From assembly GCA_905236755.1 (NCBI GenBank), contig CAJOCR010000007.1, forward strand, positions 1 to 64,000: a DNA stretch of 64,000 nt. The letters are read 5' to 3'. Made by a program: the position numbers and the translations under genes. Shown here piece by piece: positions 8,302-16,350 of the stretch (positions within the stretch are counted from its first letter, which is position 1; each line of letters opens with the position of its first letter). A model generated the notes under the pieces. It worked only from the letters and a program-made list of their open reading frames with translations. It did not search any database and was not told where the DNA came from. Source of the DNA: an uncultured Prevotella sp. Lineage in GTDB: Bacteria > Bacteroidota > Bacteroidia > Bacteroidales > Bacteroidaceae.

Positions 8302-8391
8302 TAAAAGAAGATATGCTGCTTTCTGCAGCGAAGATAGAGGACAAATGCCGTTTATCTTCTTCCTAACTTCATCTAACTTCTTTTATCTTCT
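8302..8391. repeat. Hairpin-forming repeat, copy 1
   Basis: GATAAAAGAAG (about 8303) pairs with CTTCTTTTATC (about 8378), with an inner TGCTGCTTTCTGCAGC hairpin. The first 45 bases align with the reverse complement of 9651-9728 (shared core AGATAAARGAAG..ATGCYGCTTTC), so the two form a small dispersed family. Confidence 0.55.
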
Positions 8392-8438
8392 TAAAAAATC
8401 TGTTAAGGATTACGTTTTAGTTTTTAGTAAACATAATA

Positions 8439-8466
8439 GAGGGTGCGCCAGTCTTGGCACACCCTC
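8439..8466. terminator. Terminator-like stem
   Basis: GAGGGTG-c-GCCA pairs with TGGC-a-CACCCTC around a GTCT loop, followed on the plus strand by TTTAAATTT. It could end transcription from the plus-strand barrel gene or from the minus-strand unit starting at 8700. Confidence 0.65.
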
Positions 8467-8474
8467 TTTAAATT

Positions 8475-8707
8475 TAATTTAAGCTCTTAAGTACCTGTGT
8501 CAACCAGCGCTTAAATCTTTGTCCGATGCTAAAACGTACTAAACCCAACAATTCCAAGAGTATTGTCTTTTTCTCTTCGGTTGTTATAAGTTATAAGAAA
8601 ACGCTTCACATGGACCTGAAATCTTTAATGTAAATAAATTATATATAAACTCAAATTCTTGCATTCGCATGCAATAAGGTATTAACCTTTCTTTGTGTGC
8701 AAATATA
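8475..8707 (-). ncRNA. Unassigned minus-strand transcription unit (ncRNA or eroded gene)
   Basis: Box TATATTTG (8700-8707) and its upstream flank (8708-8760) resemble the promoter region of the neighbouring barrel gene (9489-9548), indicating duplication. Downstream there is no full gene, only short frames: a 28-codon frame starting at the first ATG and an ATG-less 37-codon frame ending just before the 8466 stem. It may be a structured RNA or a decayed third paralogue. Sequence inference only. Confidence 0.35.
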
Positions 8708-8780
8708 TAAAATAAATATCAAAAACTCCAAACTTTTTTAAAGTTTTCTTTGAAATTTATTAAAAAGACCATTTTTCCAC

Positions 8781-8822
8781 AAAAAAAAGAGCGACACAAT
8801 GGACAAACCATCATGTCGCTCT
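8781..8822 (-). terminator. Terminator of barrel gene 8844-9410
   Basis: GAGCGACA (8789-8796) pairs with TGTCGCTC (8814-8821), and eight A on the plus strand give the minus-strand U tract. Confidence 0.85.
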
Positions 8823-8843
8823 TGTATTTATTAATCTAAAACT

Positions 8844-9410
8844 TTATAATTCAAACTTGTAGCCTACTGTGAACTGGAATACGCTATTACGTACCTTCTG
8901 CTCCTTAATAACCTTTGTAAGACCCCAGTTGTAACGAGCATCGATAACTACGTTGCTAAACTCATAAGAAAGACCTACAGGAATTGTGAAGTCAACCTTA
9001 TTTACATTTGGAAGATCAGCTGTAACGCCTCCTATTTTTTCTTTATGTCTTACATTAAAACCAATCTGAGCACCAGCCTTAACAGCAAGACCCTTAACTA
9101 CATAAACATTAGCCAAAACAGGAACATTAATGTAGTCAAGCTGCCGAGATTTATCAGCACCCTTAATCTTTACACCCTGCTGTGAATAAAGAACGCCACC
9201 AGTCAAAGAGAAGATGTCGGCTACTTGATACTCACATTCAACACCTGCTACGAATGCAGGGCGAATCTTTGTATCAGCAATGTCTGTACCTACAAGAGTA
9301 GCAAGGTTAAGACCTACCTTTGGTTGAAGGGTAAATGTACCTACTTCATGCTGTGCGAATGCTGCCATTGATGATAGCATCAATACTGCAGCCAACAAAA
9401 ACTTTTTCAT
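8844..9410 (-). CDS. Outer-membrane beta-barrel protein (PorT-like fold)
   Basis: The 188-residue precursor has a Sec signal peptide (KKF, hydrophobic core, ending AFAQ). The mature protein opens with Q-P-K-V-G-L-N and has repeated amphipathic strands, the GVLYSQQG and YINVPVLANVYV stretches, and ends VGYKFEL. These are marks of the Bacteroidota outer-membrane beta-barrel family related to PorT. It is a paralogue of the next gene (9740-10378), sharing the same signal peptide, the strand order and the SVFQ-TVGYKF ending. Own promoter (9489) and terminator (8781). Substrate or partner unknown. Confidence 0.82.
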   Translation of the reverse strand: MKKFLLAAVLMLSSMAAFAQHEVGTFTLQPKVGLNLATLVGTDIADTKIRPAFVAGVECEYQVADIFSLTGGVLYSQQGVKIKGADKSRQLDYINVPVLANVYVVKGLAVKAGAQIGFNVRHKEKIGGVTADLPNVNKVDFTIPVGLSYEFSNVVIDARYNWGLTKVIKEQKVRNSVFQFTVGYKFEL

Positions 9411-9488
9411 ACGAATAGAAATTTAATGTAACAAACAAATTAACTTAATTCAGAATATTTATTTCTTAGTGCAAAACTTAATCTGCGG

Positions 9489-9496
9489 CAAATATA
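9489..9496 (-). promoter_or_regulatory. -7 box of barrel gene 8844-9410
   Basis: TATATTTG on the minus strand; its surroundings (9488-9548) are duplicated at 8699-8760. Leader about 75 bases. Confidence 0.65.
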
Positions 9497-9583
9497 TAAA
9501 TTAGTTTTAAAAACTCCAAATTTTTTAGCAGTTTTCTTTAGTTTTGCGTTAAAATGTGTTATTGATAGTAAATTACTCAATAC

Positions 9584-9626
9584 AAAAAAGACGGCACAAA
9601 GGAACTTTTTCCTTCATGCCGCTCTT
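9584..9626 (-). terminator. Terminator downstream of barrel gene 9740-10378
   Basis: CGGCAcaaAGGAA pairs with TTCCTtcaTGCCG, and six A on the plus strand give the minus-strand U tract. Confidence 0.75.
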
Positions 9627-9650
9627 ATTTCATTTATGAATGAACAGTAG

Positions 9651-9728
9651 ATAGAAGGAGTAAAGACAAATGTCATTTATCTCCGCCGATGAAAGCGGCA
9701 TTACTTCCTTTATCTCCTGAACTGTTTT
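9651..9728. repeat. Hairpin-forming repeat, copy 2
   Basis: Outer AGATAGAA/TTCTATCT and inner GCCG..CGGC pairing. The reverse complement aligns with 8302-8370. Confidence 0.5.
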
Positions 9729-9739
9729 AGTTCTATCTT

Positions 9740-10378
9740 TTACAAAACAAACTTATAACCTATTGTCAACTGAAAAACGCTGTTATAGCCTACTTTATAC
9801 CTGCCACTCTCCTGATATTCGCGTATGGCCTTCAAAAGACCAATATTGTATCGAGCATCAAAAGTTACGCCATTAGGCAACTCGTATGAAAGACCAACGG
9901 GTATTGCCAAATCAAATTTCCTGTCGAGAGTCTCTATATCGCCTTTCTGTAAACGACCTGTGATATTGTTCTTCTCTCTATACTTATGCGATACGCAGAA
10001 ACCAGGCTGAATACCTGCCTTTACAGCCAAGCCATCAGCCACATACACGTTGGCAAGAATAGGAACGTTGATATAATCCATATTATAACGCTCGCTCATA
10101 TCGGTCATCAGCTCACCCTCGAACGATGATTTGTAATTATGTCTGTAACCCTGCTGCGAATAAACAGCCCCTACGCTTACCGAGATAATATCCCAAACCT
10201 GATACTCTGCCTCTACGCCTGCTGTAAAGCCAACACGCATACTTGTGCCGGGAAGTTTGTTCAAGGAACTAACATTCATACCCACCTTGGGTTGAATGGT
10301 AATAGTACCCACTTCGTATTGCGCAAAGGCAGAAAGCGAACTGAGCAATAAGGCTGCTGCGAATAAAATGTGTTTCAT
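9740..10378 (-). CDS. Outer-membrane beta-barrel protein, paralogue
   Basis: The 212-residue precursor has a signal peptide ending AFAQ, then Y-E-V-G-T-I-T-I-Q-P-K-V-G-M-N, the GAVYSQQGYRH and DYINVPILANVYVADG stretches and the ending SVFQLTIGYKFVL. It is clearly related along its whole length to the 188-residue protein encoded downstream, with about 25 extra residues in two extracellular-loop positions (after GYRHNYKSS and around HKYREKNN). This looks like a tandem duplication with loop divergence, a pattern seen where loops face immune or phage pressure. Between its start and the esterase gene lies an 11-bp-period array. Confidence 0.82.
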   Translation of the reverse strand: MKHILFAAALLLSSLSAFAQYEVGTITIQPKVGMNVSSLNKLPGTSMRVGFTAGVEAEYQVWDIISVSVGAVYSQQGYRHNYKSSFEGELMTDMSERYNMDYINVPILANVYVADGLAVKAGIQPGFCVSHKYREKNNITGRLQKGDIETLDRKFDLAIPVGLSYELPNGVTFDARYNIGLLKAIREYQESGRYKVGYNSVFQLTIGYKFVL

Positions 10379-10430
10379 AACAGTATAAATTATATTTGTT
10401 TTTTTATTACAAAAGCAAAATTCTCTCGTT

Positions 10431-10505
10431 ATAGATTCAATATAGAGGCATTATAGACTCATTATAGAGGCATCTCGAAAGCATCTCGAAAGCATCTCGA
10501 AGGGA
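10431..10505. repeat. Exact 11-bp-period tandem array
   Basis: Six consecutive 11-base units from 10431 plus a partial seventh: ATAGATTCAAT, ATAGAGGCATT, ATAGACTCATT, ATAGAGGCATC, then TCGAAAGCATC twice, then TCGAAGGG. The unit drifts from one motif to the other without losing the 11-base step. It lies between the barrel gene start and the end of the esterase gene. Confidence 0.85.
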
Positions 10506-10535
10506 AAAAGTTATACACCAACGCCACATTCAGAA

Positions 10536-11525
10536 TTACTGTCCTCCGAGGCGCTCGAAATAAATAATTACATCTTCAAACGATTTAAACTCGTCGGAAC
10601 CATATTCTATTGTTGTGCCCATGAAATTCTCGTCGGGTTCGGCATCTACGAAATAATCGCCATAAAGCAGATTCTTCTGATTGCTGAATATAACGTGATT
10701 CCAGGCTGGAGCCGAAAGGTATTCTTCCACCCAAGCAAGCACGCTCTGGGCATAGTTCTTATCGTTAGACGGATTCTCAGCCACTATATATACATTATAA
10801 TATTCAAGCAACTGCTCATAAAACTTGTGCATACTTGATGTGGCATTTCCAAACGAGTCGTGAAGCGTGTTGTAATGCAAATATACTATAGGACGCTCCT
10901 TACCCTCCTGCTTATCGTCAATCCAACGAATAACAGGTATAAGATAATGATGAGCCACCTTGTCTATAAGCCTATGTTCGCCGTGGAAAGAAATAGCCTG
11001 AGAATAATGCTCGGCAAAGAGCTCACGGGTGTGAACAACCGGATCGGCATCACCAAAGAGTCCCCACACACGAGAGGCGTCCTCAGATGTAAGTCCCTCG
11101 AAACTGCGGTCGGTAAAATCCTTATATTCCTTTATTAGTCCCTTAGTAACCATAAACTCCTGAACCCCATCCTTACGGGGATTCTGAAATTCCTGCTTAC
11201 CAGTCATAGAACTCATAGTATCGCCCATGCGCAAGGCTGGGTTAACAAGAATTCTGTCGAAACCACGCAAGCGCTCGGCATACATACCGCCCATAGATGT
11301 ACCTATGATAAGGTCGGGCTGTTCGCGCTCAGCCATCTGCTCAAGCATAGCAAAGCCCTCTTCTGGATGCAAAGGAATGTCTTCAGCAATAATAGTGGCA
11401 TTAGGCATGATCTGCTGCAACATCTTCACCGTACCACTCTGAGCCGATGACATGAAGCCATGAACATACATAATCTTCTTCCCCGACATCAAATCAGGAT
11501 ATTGCTTTATATACGGATTTTCCAT
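10536..11525 (-). CDS. YqiA-type esterase fused to a HAD/5'-nucleotidase-like tail
   Basis: A 329-residue cytosolic protein. Residues about 17-200 are an alpha/beta hydrolase of the YqiA/YcfP (UPF0227) type: YVHGFMSS oxyanion region, nucleophile elbow GTSMGG, GDADPVV acid region and a closing His in HRLIDKVAHHY. Residues about 210-329 resemble the second half of 5'(3')-deoxyribonucleotidases of the HAD superfamily: a short opening strand (IVYLHYNTLHDSF), the ENPSNDKNY and VIFSNQKNLLYGDYFVDAEP stretches. The HAD nucleophile motif DxD appears replaced (HYN), so the tail is probably not a phosphatase. Promoter box at 11545-11552. Substrate unknown. Confidence 0.75.
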   Translation of the reverse strand: MENPYIKQYPDLMSGKKIMYVHGFMSSAQSGTVKMLQQIMPNATIIAEDIPLHPEEGFAMLEQMAEREQPDLIIGTSMGGMYAERLRGFDRILVNPALRMGDTMSSMTGKQEFQNPRKDGVQEFMVTKGLIKEYKDFTDRSFEGLTSEDASRVWGLFGDADPVVHTRELFAEHYSQAISFHGEHRLIDKVAHHYLIPVIRWIDDKQEGKERPIVYLHYNTLHDSFGNATSSMHKFYEQLLEYYNVYIVAENPSNDKNYAQSVLAWVEEYLSAPAWNHVIFSNQKNLLYGDYFVDAEPDENFMGTTIEYGSDEFKSFEDVIIYFERLGGQ

Positions 11526-11544
11526 TTCGTTTCAAATTATATTG

Positions 11545-11552
11545 CAAATGTA
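11545..11552 (-). promoter_or_regulatory. -7 box of esterase gene
   Basis: TACATTTG on the minus strand, about 20 bases upstream of the start codon. Confidence 0.6.
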
Positions 11553-11626
11553 ACCATTATATGCCAAACACAATAATACTTTGCAACTTTTAATATTTAA
11601 AGGGTGTAATTATTACAATATTTTGT

Positions 11627-11634
11627 TATCTTTG
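11627..11634 (+). promoter_or_regulatory. -7 box of GH127 gene
   Basis: TATCTTTG, 35 bases upstream of the ATG at 11670. Confidence 0.7.
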
Positions 11635-11669
11635 CCTGCACAATTTAAAAACCATTTCATAAAAAACCT

Positions 11670-13703
11670 ATGAAGAAAAAACTAACAGCTTTTATTGCCT
11701 GTATTTCTTTGGCCATGCCTCTTATGGCACAGAAAACAATAAGTAATGGGTATCCATTCACACAGGTACCTTTTACAAGTGTGAAGATTGCGCAAAACAC
11801 CTTCTGGGGCGACCGTCTGAAGGCAGCCCGCGAGGTAACCATTCCTTTGGCTTTCAGCAAGTGCAAAAGCGAACATCGTTATGAGAACTTCGTTATGGCG
11901 GCTCATCCAAGCGATCAATACGACGTGAGCAAGTTCATGGGATTCTCGTTCGACGATACCGATGTATATAAGACTATTGAAGGTGCAAGCTACATTCTGC
12001 AAACCTATCCCGACCAAAAACTAAAACAATATATAGATTCTGTTCTTGATATCGTAGGTGCTGCTCAGGAACCCGACGGCTACCTCTACACAGCCCGTAC
12101 CATTAACCCTAAGAAGCCTCACCATTGGAGTGGCAACAAGCGTTGGGTACAGGAAGAGGTGCTCAGTCATGAGCTCTACAACCTTGGTCACATGGTTGAT
12201 GCAGCCTGCGCACATTATCAGGCTACAGGAAGCAAGAAATTCTTGAATATTGCCGAGCGCTACGCACAATGTGTTGTACGCGAGGTAGGACCAAAGGAAG
12301 GTCAGGCTACCGTTGTTCCTGGTCATCAGATTGCCGAAATGGCTCTGGCTCGCCTCTATGTGCTCACAGGAAAGAAAGAGTATCTTGACGAGGCTAAGTT
12401 CCTGCTCGACTATCGTGGCAAGACTAAGATCCGTAACCTCTATTCACAAAGCGACAAACCTGTTGTTGAGCAAACCGAGGCATGGGGACATGCCGTAAGA
12501 GCTGGTTACATGTATGCTGGTATGGCTGATATTGCAGCCCTCACAGGCGACTCTGCCTATATCAAGGCCATCGACGCCATCTGGAATAATATCGTAAGCA
12601 AGAAATACTACCTCACAGGTGGTGTGGGTGCCCGTCATGCTGGCGAGGCTTTTGGCGCTGACTACGAGCTGCCAAACCTCACAGCCTACAACGAGACATG
12701 TGCTGCCATAGCCCAATGTTACCTTAACCTGCGACTCTTCCTTCTTCATGGCGATTCAAAATATATCGACTGCCTTGAGCGTTCACTCTATAATGGCGTA
12801 ATCTCTGGTATGAGCGTAGATGGAGGACGATTCTTCTACCCTAACCCACTTTCAAGCGACGGCAAATACAAGTTCAATGCCGACGGCACCACAACACGCC
12901 AGCCTTGGTTTGGTTGCGCTTGCTGTCCAAGTAACCTCAGCCGCTTCATACCATCTGTACCAGGTTATATGTATGCTGTTAAGAACAACAACGTTTATCT
13001 TAACCTCTTTGCTTCAAACACAGCTACTATCCTTGTCAACGGCAAGCCTGTAGTATTGGAAATGACAACCGAATATCCTTGGAATGGCGACATCAAGGTA
13101 AAGATTATCAAAAATAAGGCTGGCAAAAACCTCAACCTCAAGGTGCGCATCCCAGGATGGGTGAAGAACGAGGTTGTGCCAAGCGACCTATATAAATATA
13201 ACGACGGCATCACTCCTGCCTACAGCATAAAGGTAAACAACCGCGACGCAAAGGCCATCGAAGGCAACGACGGGTATGTAAACCTCTCAGGGGTTAAGAA
13301 TGGCGACATCATCCGCATTCATTTCGACATGCCTGTACGTACCGTTGAAGCAAACAACAAGGTAGAAGCCGACCGTGGTCTTGTGGCCGTAGAGCGTGGA
13401 CCTATCGTTTATTGTGCAGAAGCAGCCGACAACAATAATGCCAACGTATGGGAAAGCATTATGAACACCAAGCCACAGTTCAATATCGTAAACAACTACA
13501 CCATAAACAATACCGAAGCTGACGGCAAGCCTTTCCATGTTACAGCCCTCACAACAGAGGCTCAGCAGGCATCAGTAGCTAATGGCAAGCTCCAGGTTAA
13601 TGACAAGAAGCTCACCCTCATCCCTTACTATGCTTGGAACCATCGTGGTGCAGGCTATATGACTGTATGGATGCAGCAGGGAACAGGAGCTTTCCAAAGA
13701 TAA
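11670..13703 (+). CDS. Glycoside hydrolase family 127 (beta-L-arabinofuranosidase-like)
   Basis: A secreted or periplasmic 677-residue enzyme with a signal peptide ending PLMAQ. The body is the GH127 (former DUF1680) alpha/alpha-barrel: the opening VKIAQNTFWGDRL, the DGYLYTA and HELYNLGHM stretches, the NLTAYNETC segment (Glu and first Cys) and the ACCPSNLSR segment (Cys pair). In characterised GH127 enzymes the Glu and three Cys bind zinc and one Cys is the nucleophile; all are present here. The C-terminal beta domain has the usual RGPIVYCAEA stretch. It acts on plant arabinan or extensin side chains in known members. No SusC/SusD pair or other CAZyme lies nearby, so it is an isolated gene. 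A GC-rich repeat begins 5 bases after the stop. Confidence 0.9.
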   Translation: MKKKLTAFIACISLAMPLMAQKTISNGYPFTQVPFTSVKIAQNTFWGDRLKAAREVTIPLAFSKCKSEHRYENFVMAAHPSDQYDVSKFMGFSFDDTDVYKTIEGASYILQTYPDQKLKQYIDSVLDIVGAAQEPDGYLYTARTINPKKPHHWSGNKRWVQEEVLSHELYNLGHMVDAACAHYQATGSKKFLNIAERYAQCVVREVGPKEGQATVVPGHQIAEMALARLYVLTGKKEYLDEAKFLLDYRGKTKIRNLYSQSDKPVVEQTEAWGHAVRAGYMYAGMADIAALTGDSAYIKAIDAIWNNIVSKKYYLTGGVGARHAGEAFGADYELPNLTAYNETCAAIAQCYLNLRLFLLHGDSKYIDCLERSLYNGVISGMSVDGGRFFYPNPLSSDGKYKFNADGTTTRQPWFGCACCPSNLSRFIPSVPGYMYAVKNNNVYLNLFASNTATILVNGKPVVLEMTTEYPWNGDIKVKIIKNKAGKNLNLKVRIPGWVKNEVVPSDLYKYNDGITPAYSIKVNNRDAKAIEGNDGYVNLSGVKNGDIIRIHFDMPVRTVEANNKVEADRGLVAVERGPIVYCAEAADNNNANVWESIMNTKPQFNIVNNYTINNTEADGKPFHVTALTTEAQQASVANGKLQVNDKKLTLIPYYAWNHRGAGYMTVWMQQGTGAFQR

Positions 13704-13708
13704 AAAAA

Positions 13709-13750
13709 GCCTCCCCCATCCCCCTCCAAAGGGAGGGGGCTAACCAACAG
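13709..13750. repeat. GC-rich palindrome, GCCTCCCCC subtype
   Basis: GCCTCCCCCATCCCCCTCC, then GGGAGGGGGCTAACCAACAG. The same sequence, apart from the loop, is at 16195-16237 and 22752-22793. Confidence 0.85.
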
Positions 13751-13770
13751 CCTATTATTCAAGCAGTAAG

Positions 13771-13813
13771 TCCTCCCTTCCCTTTCGGGGAGGGACGGGG
13801 AGAGGCTTCCACT
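13771..13813. repeat. GC-rich palindrome, TCCTCCCTTCC subtype
   Basis: 43 bases identical to 24976-25018. The same subtype is inside the primase gene (23661-23708) and inverted at 29722-29767. Confidence 0.9.
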
Positions 13814-13823
13814 CAGGGGGAGT

Positions 13824-13900
13824 GCCTCGCTACGCTCATTTTTCCAAATGCTGAGTATATTTAGAAATTCATTCCGTTAGGCTACTGAGCGTAGCGAGGC
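13824..13900 (+). mobile_element. 77-bp MITE-like element, copy 1
   Basis: Perfect 15-bp terminal inverted repeats GCCTCGCTACGCTCA (13824-13838) and TGAGCGTAGCGAGGC (13886-13900). The element at 17667-17743 is the same length in opposite orientation and matches at 75 of 77 bases. No coding capacity. It is embedded in GC-rich repeats, so target-site duplications are hidden. Confidence 0.85.
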
Positions 13901-13997
13901 TCCCTCTACATTTTGCCCTGCGACAAAAGTGCAGGGGAGGGCGGGGGGAGAGGTCGTTTTTTTGAGGAAATCTGTAGGTTTTAACAAAGTTTTGTAG

Positions 13998-14005
13998 TAA
14001 ATTTG
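13998..14005 (+). promoter_or_regulatory. -7 box of dsbD
   Basis: TAAATTTG matches TAnnTTTG. Leader about 70 bases. Confidence 0.55.
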
Positions 14006-14080
14006 TAACCAATTAGACAACTATTACGTATATATTGGTATCAAAGAACTATAAATAACTTATTAAGTATCCTATTAAAA

Positions 14081-16162
14081 ATGAGAAAAGCGATTACTCT
14101 GGCTCTGCTGATGATGATTACATTATTGGCTAATGCCCAGATGCTAAAGCCTGTGAAGTTCACATCACAGTTGAAAACCAACAACACAGCTGAGGCAGAA
14201 ATCATCTTCCAAGGCTCTATTGCCAGCGGATGGCACGTGTATTCAACTAATCTTGGTGGCGAAGGACCAATCTCGGCAACATTCAACGTTAACAAACTTG
14301 ATGGTGTTGAGCTTGTTGGTAAGTTGACTCCACGAGGCAAGGAAATATCTAACTACGACAAACTGTTCGAGATGAAGCTTCGCTATTTTGAGGGAAGCGT
14401 TACATTTGTTCAGAAAGTAAGATTCACTAAACCTAACTATACTATAGACGCTTACTTAGAGTATGGCGCATGTAGCGACAGCAACTGTATGCCTCCTACC
14501 TCTGTTGAGATTAACAAGAGCGGTAAGAGTCCTGCTTTTGTAGGCGCTAAGGCTGAAGCTGCTGCTGAAACTAAAGAACAGACTGCTTTGACTGAAGCTG
14601 CTGGCAACCCAGAAGAACTGGCTAAGCTAAAGGCTGACAGTATTGCTCTGGCTAAGGCCGACTCAACAGCTAAGGCCGACTCTTTGGCTGCTGCAAGTCT
14701 TTCAGATGCCGACAAAGACGCCCTTTGGAAACCAGTTATCAAGCAGTTGCAACAGTTGGGTGGCAACAACGATATTGCCAACCACTCTTTGATTTATATC
14801 TTCCTGTTGGGTATCGTAGGCGGTTTGCTCGCCCTCGTGATGCCATGTATCTGGCCTATCATCCCAATGACCGTGAGCTTCTTCCTCAAGCGTGCTAAAG
14901 ACGACAAGCAGAAGGGTGTGCGCGATGCCGTAACCTACGGAATATCTATCGTGGTAATATATCTCGTTCTGGGTATTGGCGTTACAGCCATCTTTGGTCC
15001 AAGCACCCTGAACGCCCTCTCTACAAATGCAATTTTCAATATCATCCTGTTCCTCTTGCTTGTGGTTTTTGCCGTGAGCTTCTTTGGATGGTTCGAAATA
15101 AAGCTCCCAGATAGCTGGGCTAACAGCGTAGATACCAAGGCATCAAAGACAACAGGCTTTGTGTCGATCTTCCTTATGGCTTTCACCCTGGTATTGGTAA
15201 GCTTCTCATGTACAGCCCCAATCATAGGTTTGCTGCTTGTGCAGACCGTTACCTCTGGCGACTGGCTCGCTCCAGCCGTAGGTATGTTTGGTTTTGCATT
15301 AGCCTTGGCTGTTCCTTTCACCATCTTCGCCATGTTCCCAACACTCATGAAGAAGAGTCCAAAGAGTGGTTCATGGATGGATCAGATAAAGGTGGTATTA
15401 GGATTCGTAGAGCTTGCCTTCTCGTTGAAGTTCCTCAGCGTAGCCGACCTTGCTTACGGCTGGCATCTTCTCGACCGTGAGGTGTTCCTCAGTCTGTGGA
15501 TAGTTATATTCTTTGCTCTTGGCGCTTATCTTGTTGGCTGGCTTAAGTTCCAGCAAGACGCTATCGGTGGCGAGCTCAACAAGCCTATGGCTGTTCCTGC
15601 TATCATGCTTGGACTCTGCTCTATGGCTTTTGCCGTATATATGATTCCTGGTCTGTGGGGCGCTCCTTGTAAGGCTGTAAGCGCTTTCGCTCCACCTATC
15701 AACACACAAGACTTCAACCTCAACAGCAAGACTGTAGAGGCTAAATATACCGATTACGAGGCTGGTATGGCTGCTGCCAAGGCACAGGGCAAACCTGTTC
15801 TTCTCGACTTCACAGGCTTTGGCTGCGTTAACTGCCGTAAGATGGAGGCATCGGTATGGACTGATCCACAGGTGGCCGACAAGCTCACCAAGGACTATAT
15901 CCTTATCTCGCTCTTCGTTGACGACAAGACCCCTCTTGCCGAGCCAATAAAGGTAAACGACAACGGTCAGCAACGCACCCTACGCACCATTGGCGACAAG
16001 TGGAGCTATCTGCAGAGCCATAAGTTTGGTGCTAACGCTCAGCCATTCTACGTAGCTGTTGACAACGAGGGCAACCCTCTCACCGCATCACATAGCTACA
16101 AGGAAGATGTGCAGGAGTATATTGAGTTCTTGGATAAGGGTTTGGAGAATTATAAGAAATAA
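14081..16162 (+). CDS. dsbD: Thiol:disulfide interchange protein DsbD
   Basis: Carries electrons from cytoplasmic thioredoxin across the inner membrane to periplasmic thiol proteins. The 693-residue protein has a signal peptide (ending ANAQ), an N-terminal immunoglobulin-like alpha domain with GACSDSNCMPP near residue 127, an alanine/lysine-rich linker (about 150-210), an eight-helix membrane domain with the first redox Cys in LVMPCIWP and the second in VSFSCTAP, and a C-terminal thioredoxin-like domain with C582-V-N-C585. All three redox pairs expected for DsbD are present. It stands alone; a GC-rich repeat starts 4 bases after the stop. Confidence 0.95.
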   Translation: MRKAITLALLMMITLLANAQMLKPVKFTSQLKTNNTAEAEIIFQGSIASGWHVYSTNLGGEGPISATFNVNKLDGVELVGKLTPRGKEISNYDKLFEMKLRYFEGSVTFVQKVRFTKPNYTIDAYLEYGACSDSNCMPPTSVEINKSGKSPAFVGAKAEAAAETKEQTALTEAAGNPEELAKLKADSIALAKADSTAKADSLAAASLSDADKDALWKPVIKQLQQLGGNNDIANHSLIYIFLLGIVGGLLALVMPCIWPIIPMTVSFFLKRAKDDKQKGVRDAVTYGISIVVIYLVLGIGVTAIFGPSTLNALSTNAIFNIILFLLLVVFAVSFFGWFEIKLPDSWANSVDTKASKTTGFVSIFLMAFTLVLVSFSCTAPIIGLLLVQTVTSGDWLAPAVGMFGFALALAVPFTIFAMFPTLMKKSPKSGSWMDQIKVVLGFVELAFSLKFLSVADLAYGWHLLDREVFLSLWIVIFFALGAYLVGWLKFQQDAIGGELNKPMAVPAIMLGLCSMAFAVYMIPGLWGAPCKAVSAFAPPINTQDFNLNSKTVEAKYTDYEAGMAAAKAQGKPVLLDFTGFGCVNCRKMEASVWTDPQVADKLTKDYILISLFVDDKTPLAEPIKVNDNGQQRTLRTIGDKWSYLQSHKFGANAQPFYVAVDNEGNPLTASHSYKEDVQEYIEFLDKGLENYKK

Positions 16163-16166
16163 AAAA

Positions 16167-16242
16167 CCTCTCCCCCCGCCCTCCCCGAGTGGAAGCCTCC
16201 CCCATCCCCCTCCGATGGGAGGGGGCTAACCAACAGGCAAAA
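16167..16242. repeat. Two GC-rich repeats after dsbD
   Basis: A CCTCTCCCCCCGCCCTCCCC half-element starts 4 bases after the dsbD stop. It is followed by a full palindrome at 16189-16242 that matches 22746-22799 at about 53 of 54 bases. Confidence 0.85.
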
Positions 16243-16249
16243 TCATTTA

Positions 16250-16350
16250 TAACTGAATAATGAATAATGAATAGTGAATAATTCATAATTGTATAATCGC
16301 ACAAAGTGCGACTAATTCAAAATTCCACATTCAAAATTCGTAATTCATCT
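16250..16350. repeat. AATTC-rich repeat with TCGCAC hairpin, copy 1
   Basis: Tandem TGAATAA units, a core TCGCAC-AAA-GTGCGA hairpin, then ATTCAAAATTC-type repeats up to the next start codon. Related copies lie at 24292-24360 and 63640-63724. Confidence 0.65.

Larger units (their letters stand above)
8281..8843. other. 563-base gap: hairpin repeat, orphan transcription unit, terminators
   Basis: Contains a long hairpin-forming repeat (8302-8391), a terminator-like stem (8439-8466), an unassigned stretch (8475-8690) under a minus-strand promoter box (8700-8707), and the terminator of the next gene (8781-8822). No intact conserved gene is seen. Confidence 0.6.
9411..9739. other. 329-base gap: promoter, terminator and hairpin repeat
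   Basis: Holds the -7 box for the barrel gene below (9489-9496), the hairpin 9584-9626 and repeat copy 2 (9651-9728). No reading frame of note. Confidence 0.6.
13704..14080. repeat. 377-base gap filled by nested GC-rich repeats
   Basis: In order: a 42-bp palindrome (13709-13750), a 43-bp palindrome (13771-13813) identical to 24976-25018, the 77-bp inverted-repeat element (13824-13900) and a third GC-rich arm (13921-13955). The dsbD promoter follows. No gene. Confidence 0.85.

Noticed and set aside
10431..10505. CRISPR array
   Set aside because: Units are 11 bases with no spacers and no Cas genes; it is a short-period tandem repeat.
11670..13703. Polysaccharide utilisation locus around the GH127 gene
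   Set aside because: No SusC/SusD pair, sensor or second CAZyme lies within the window on either side.
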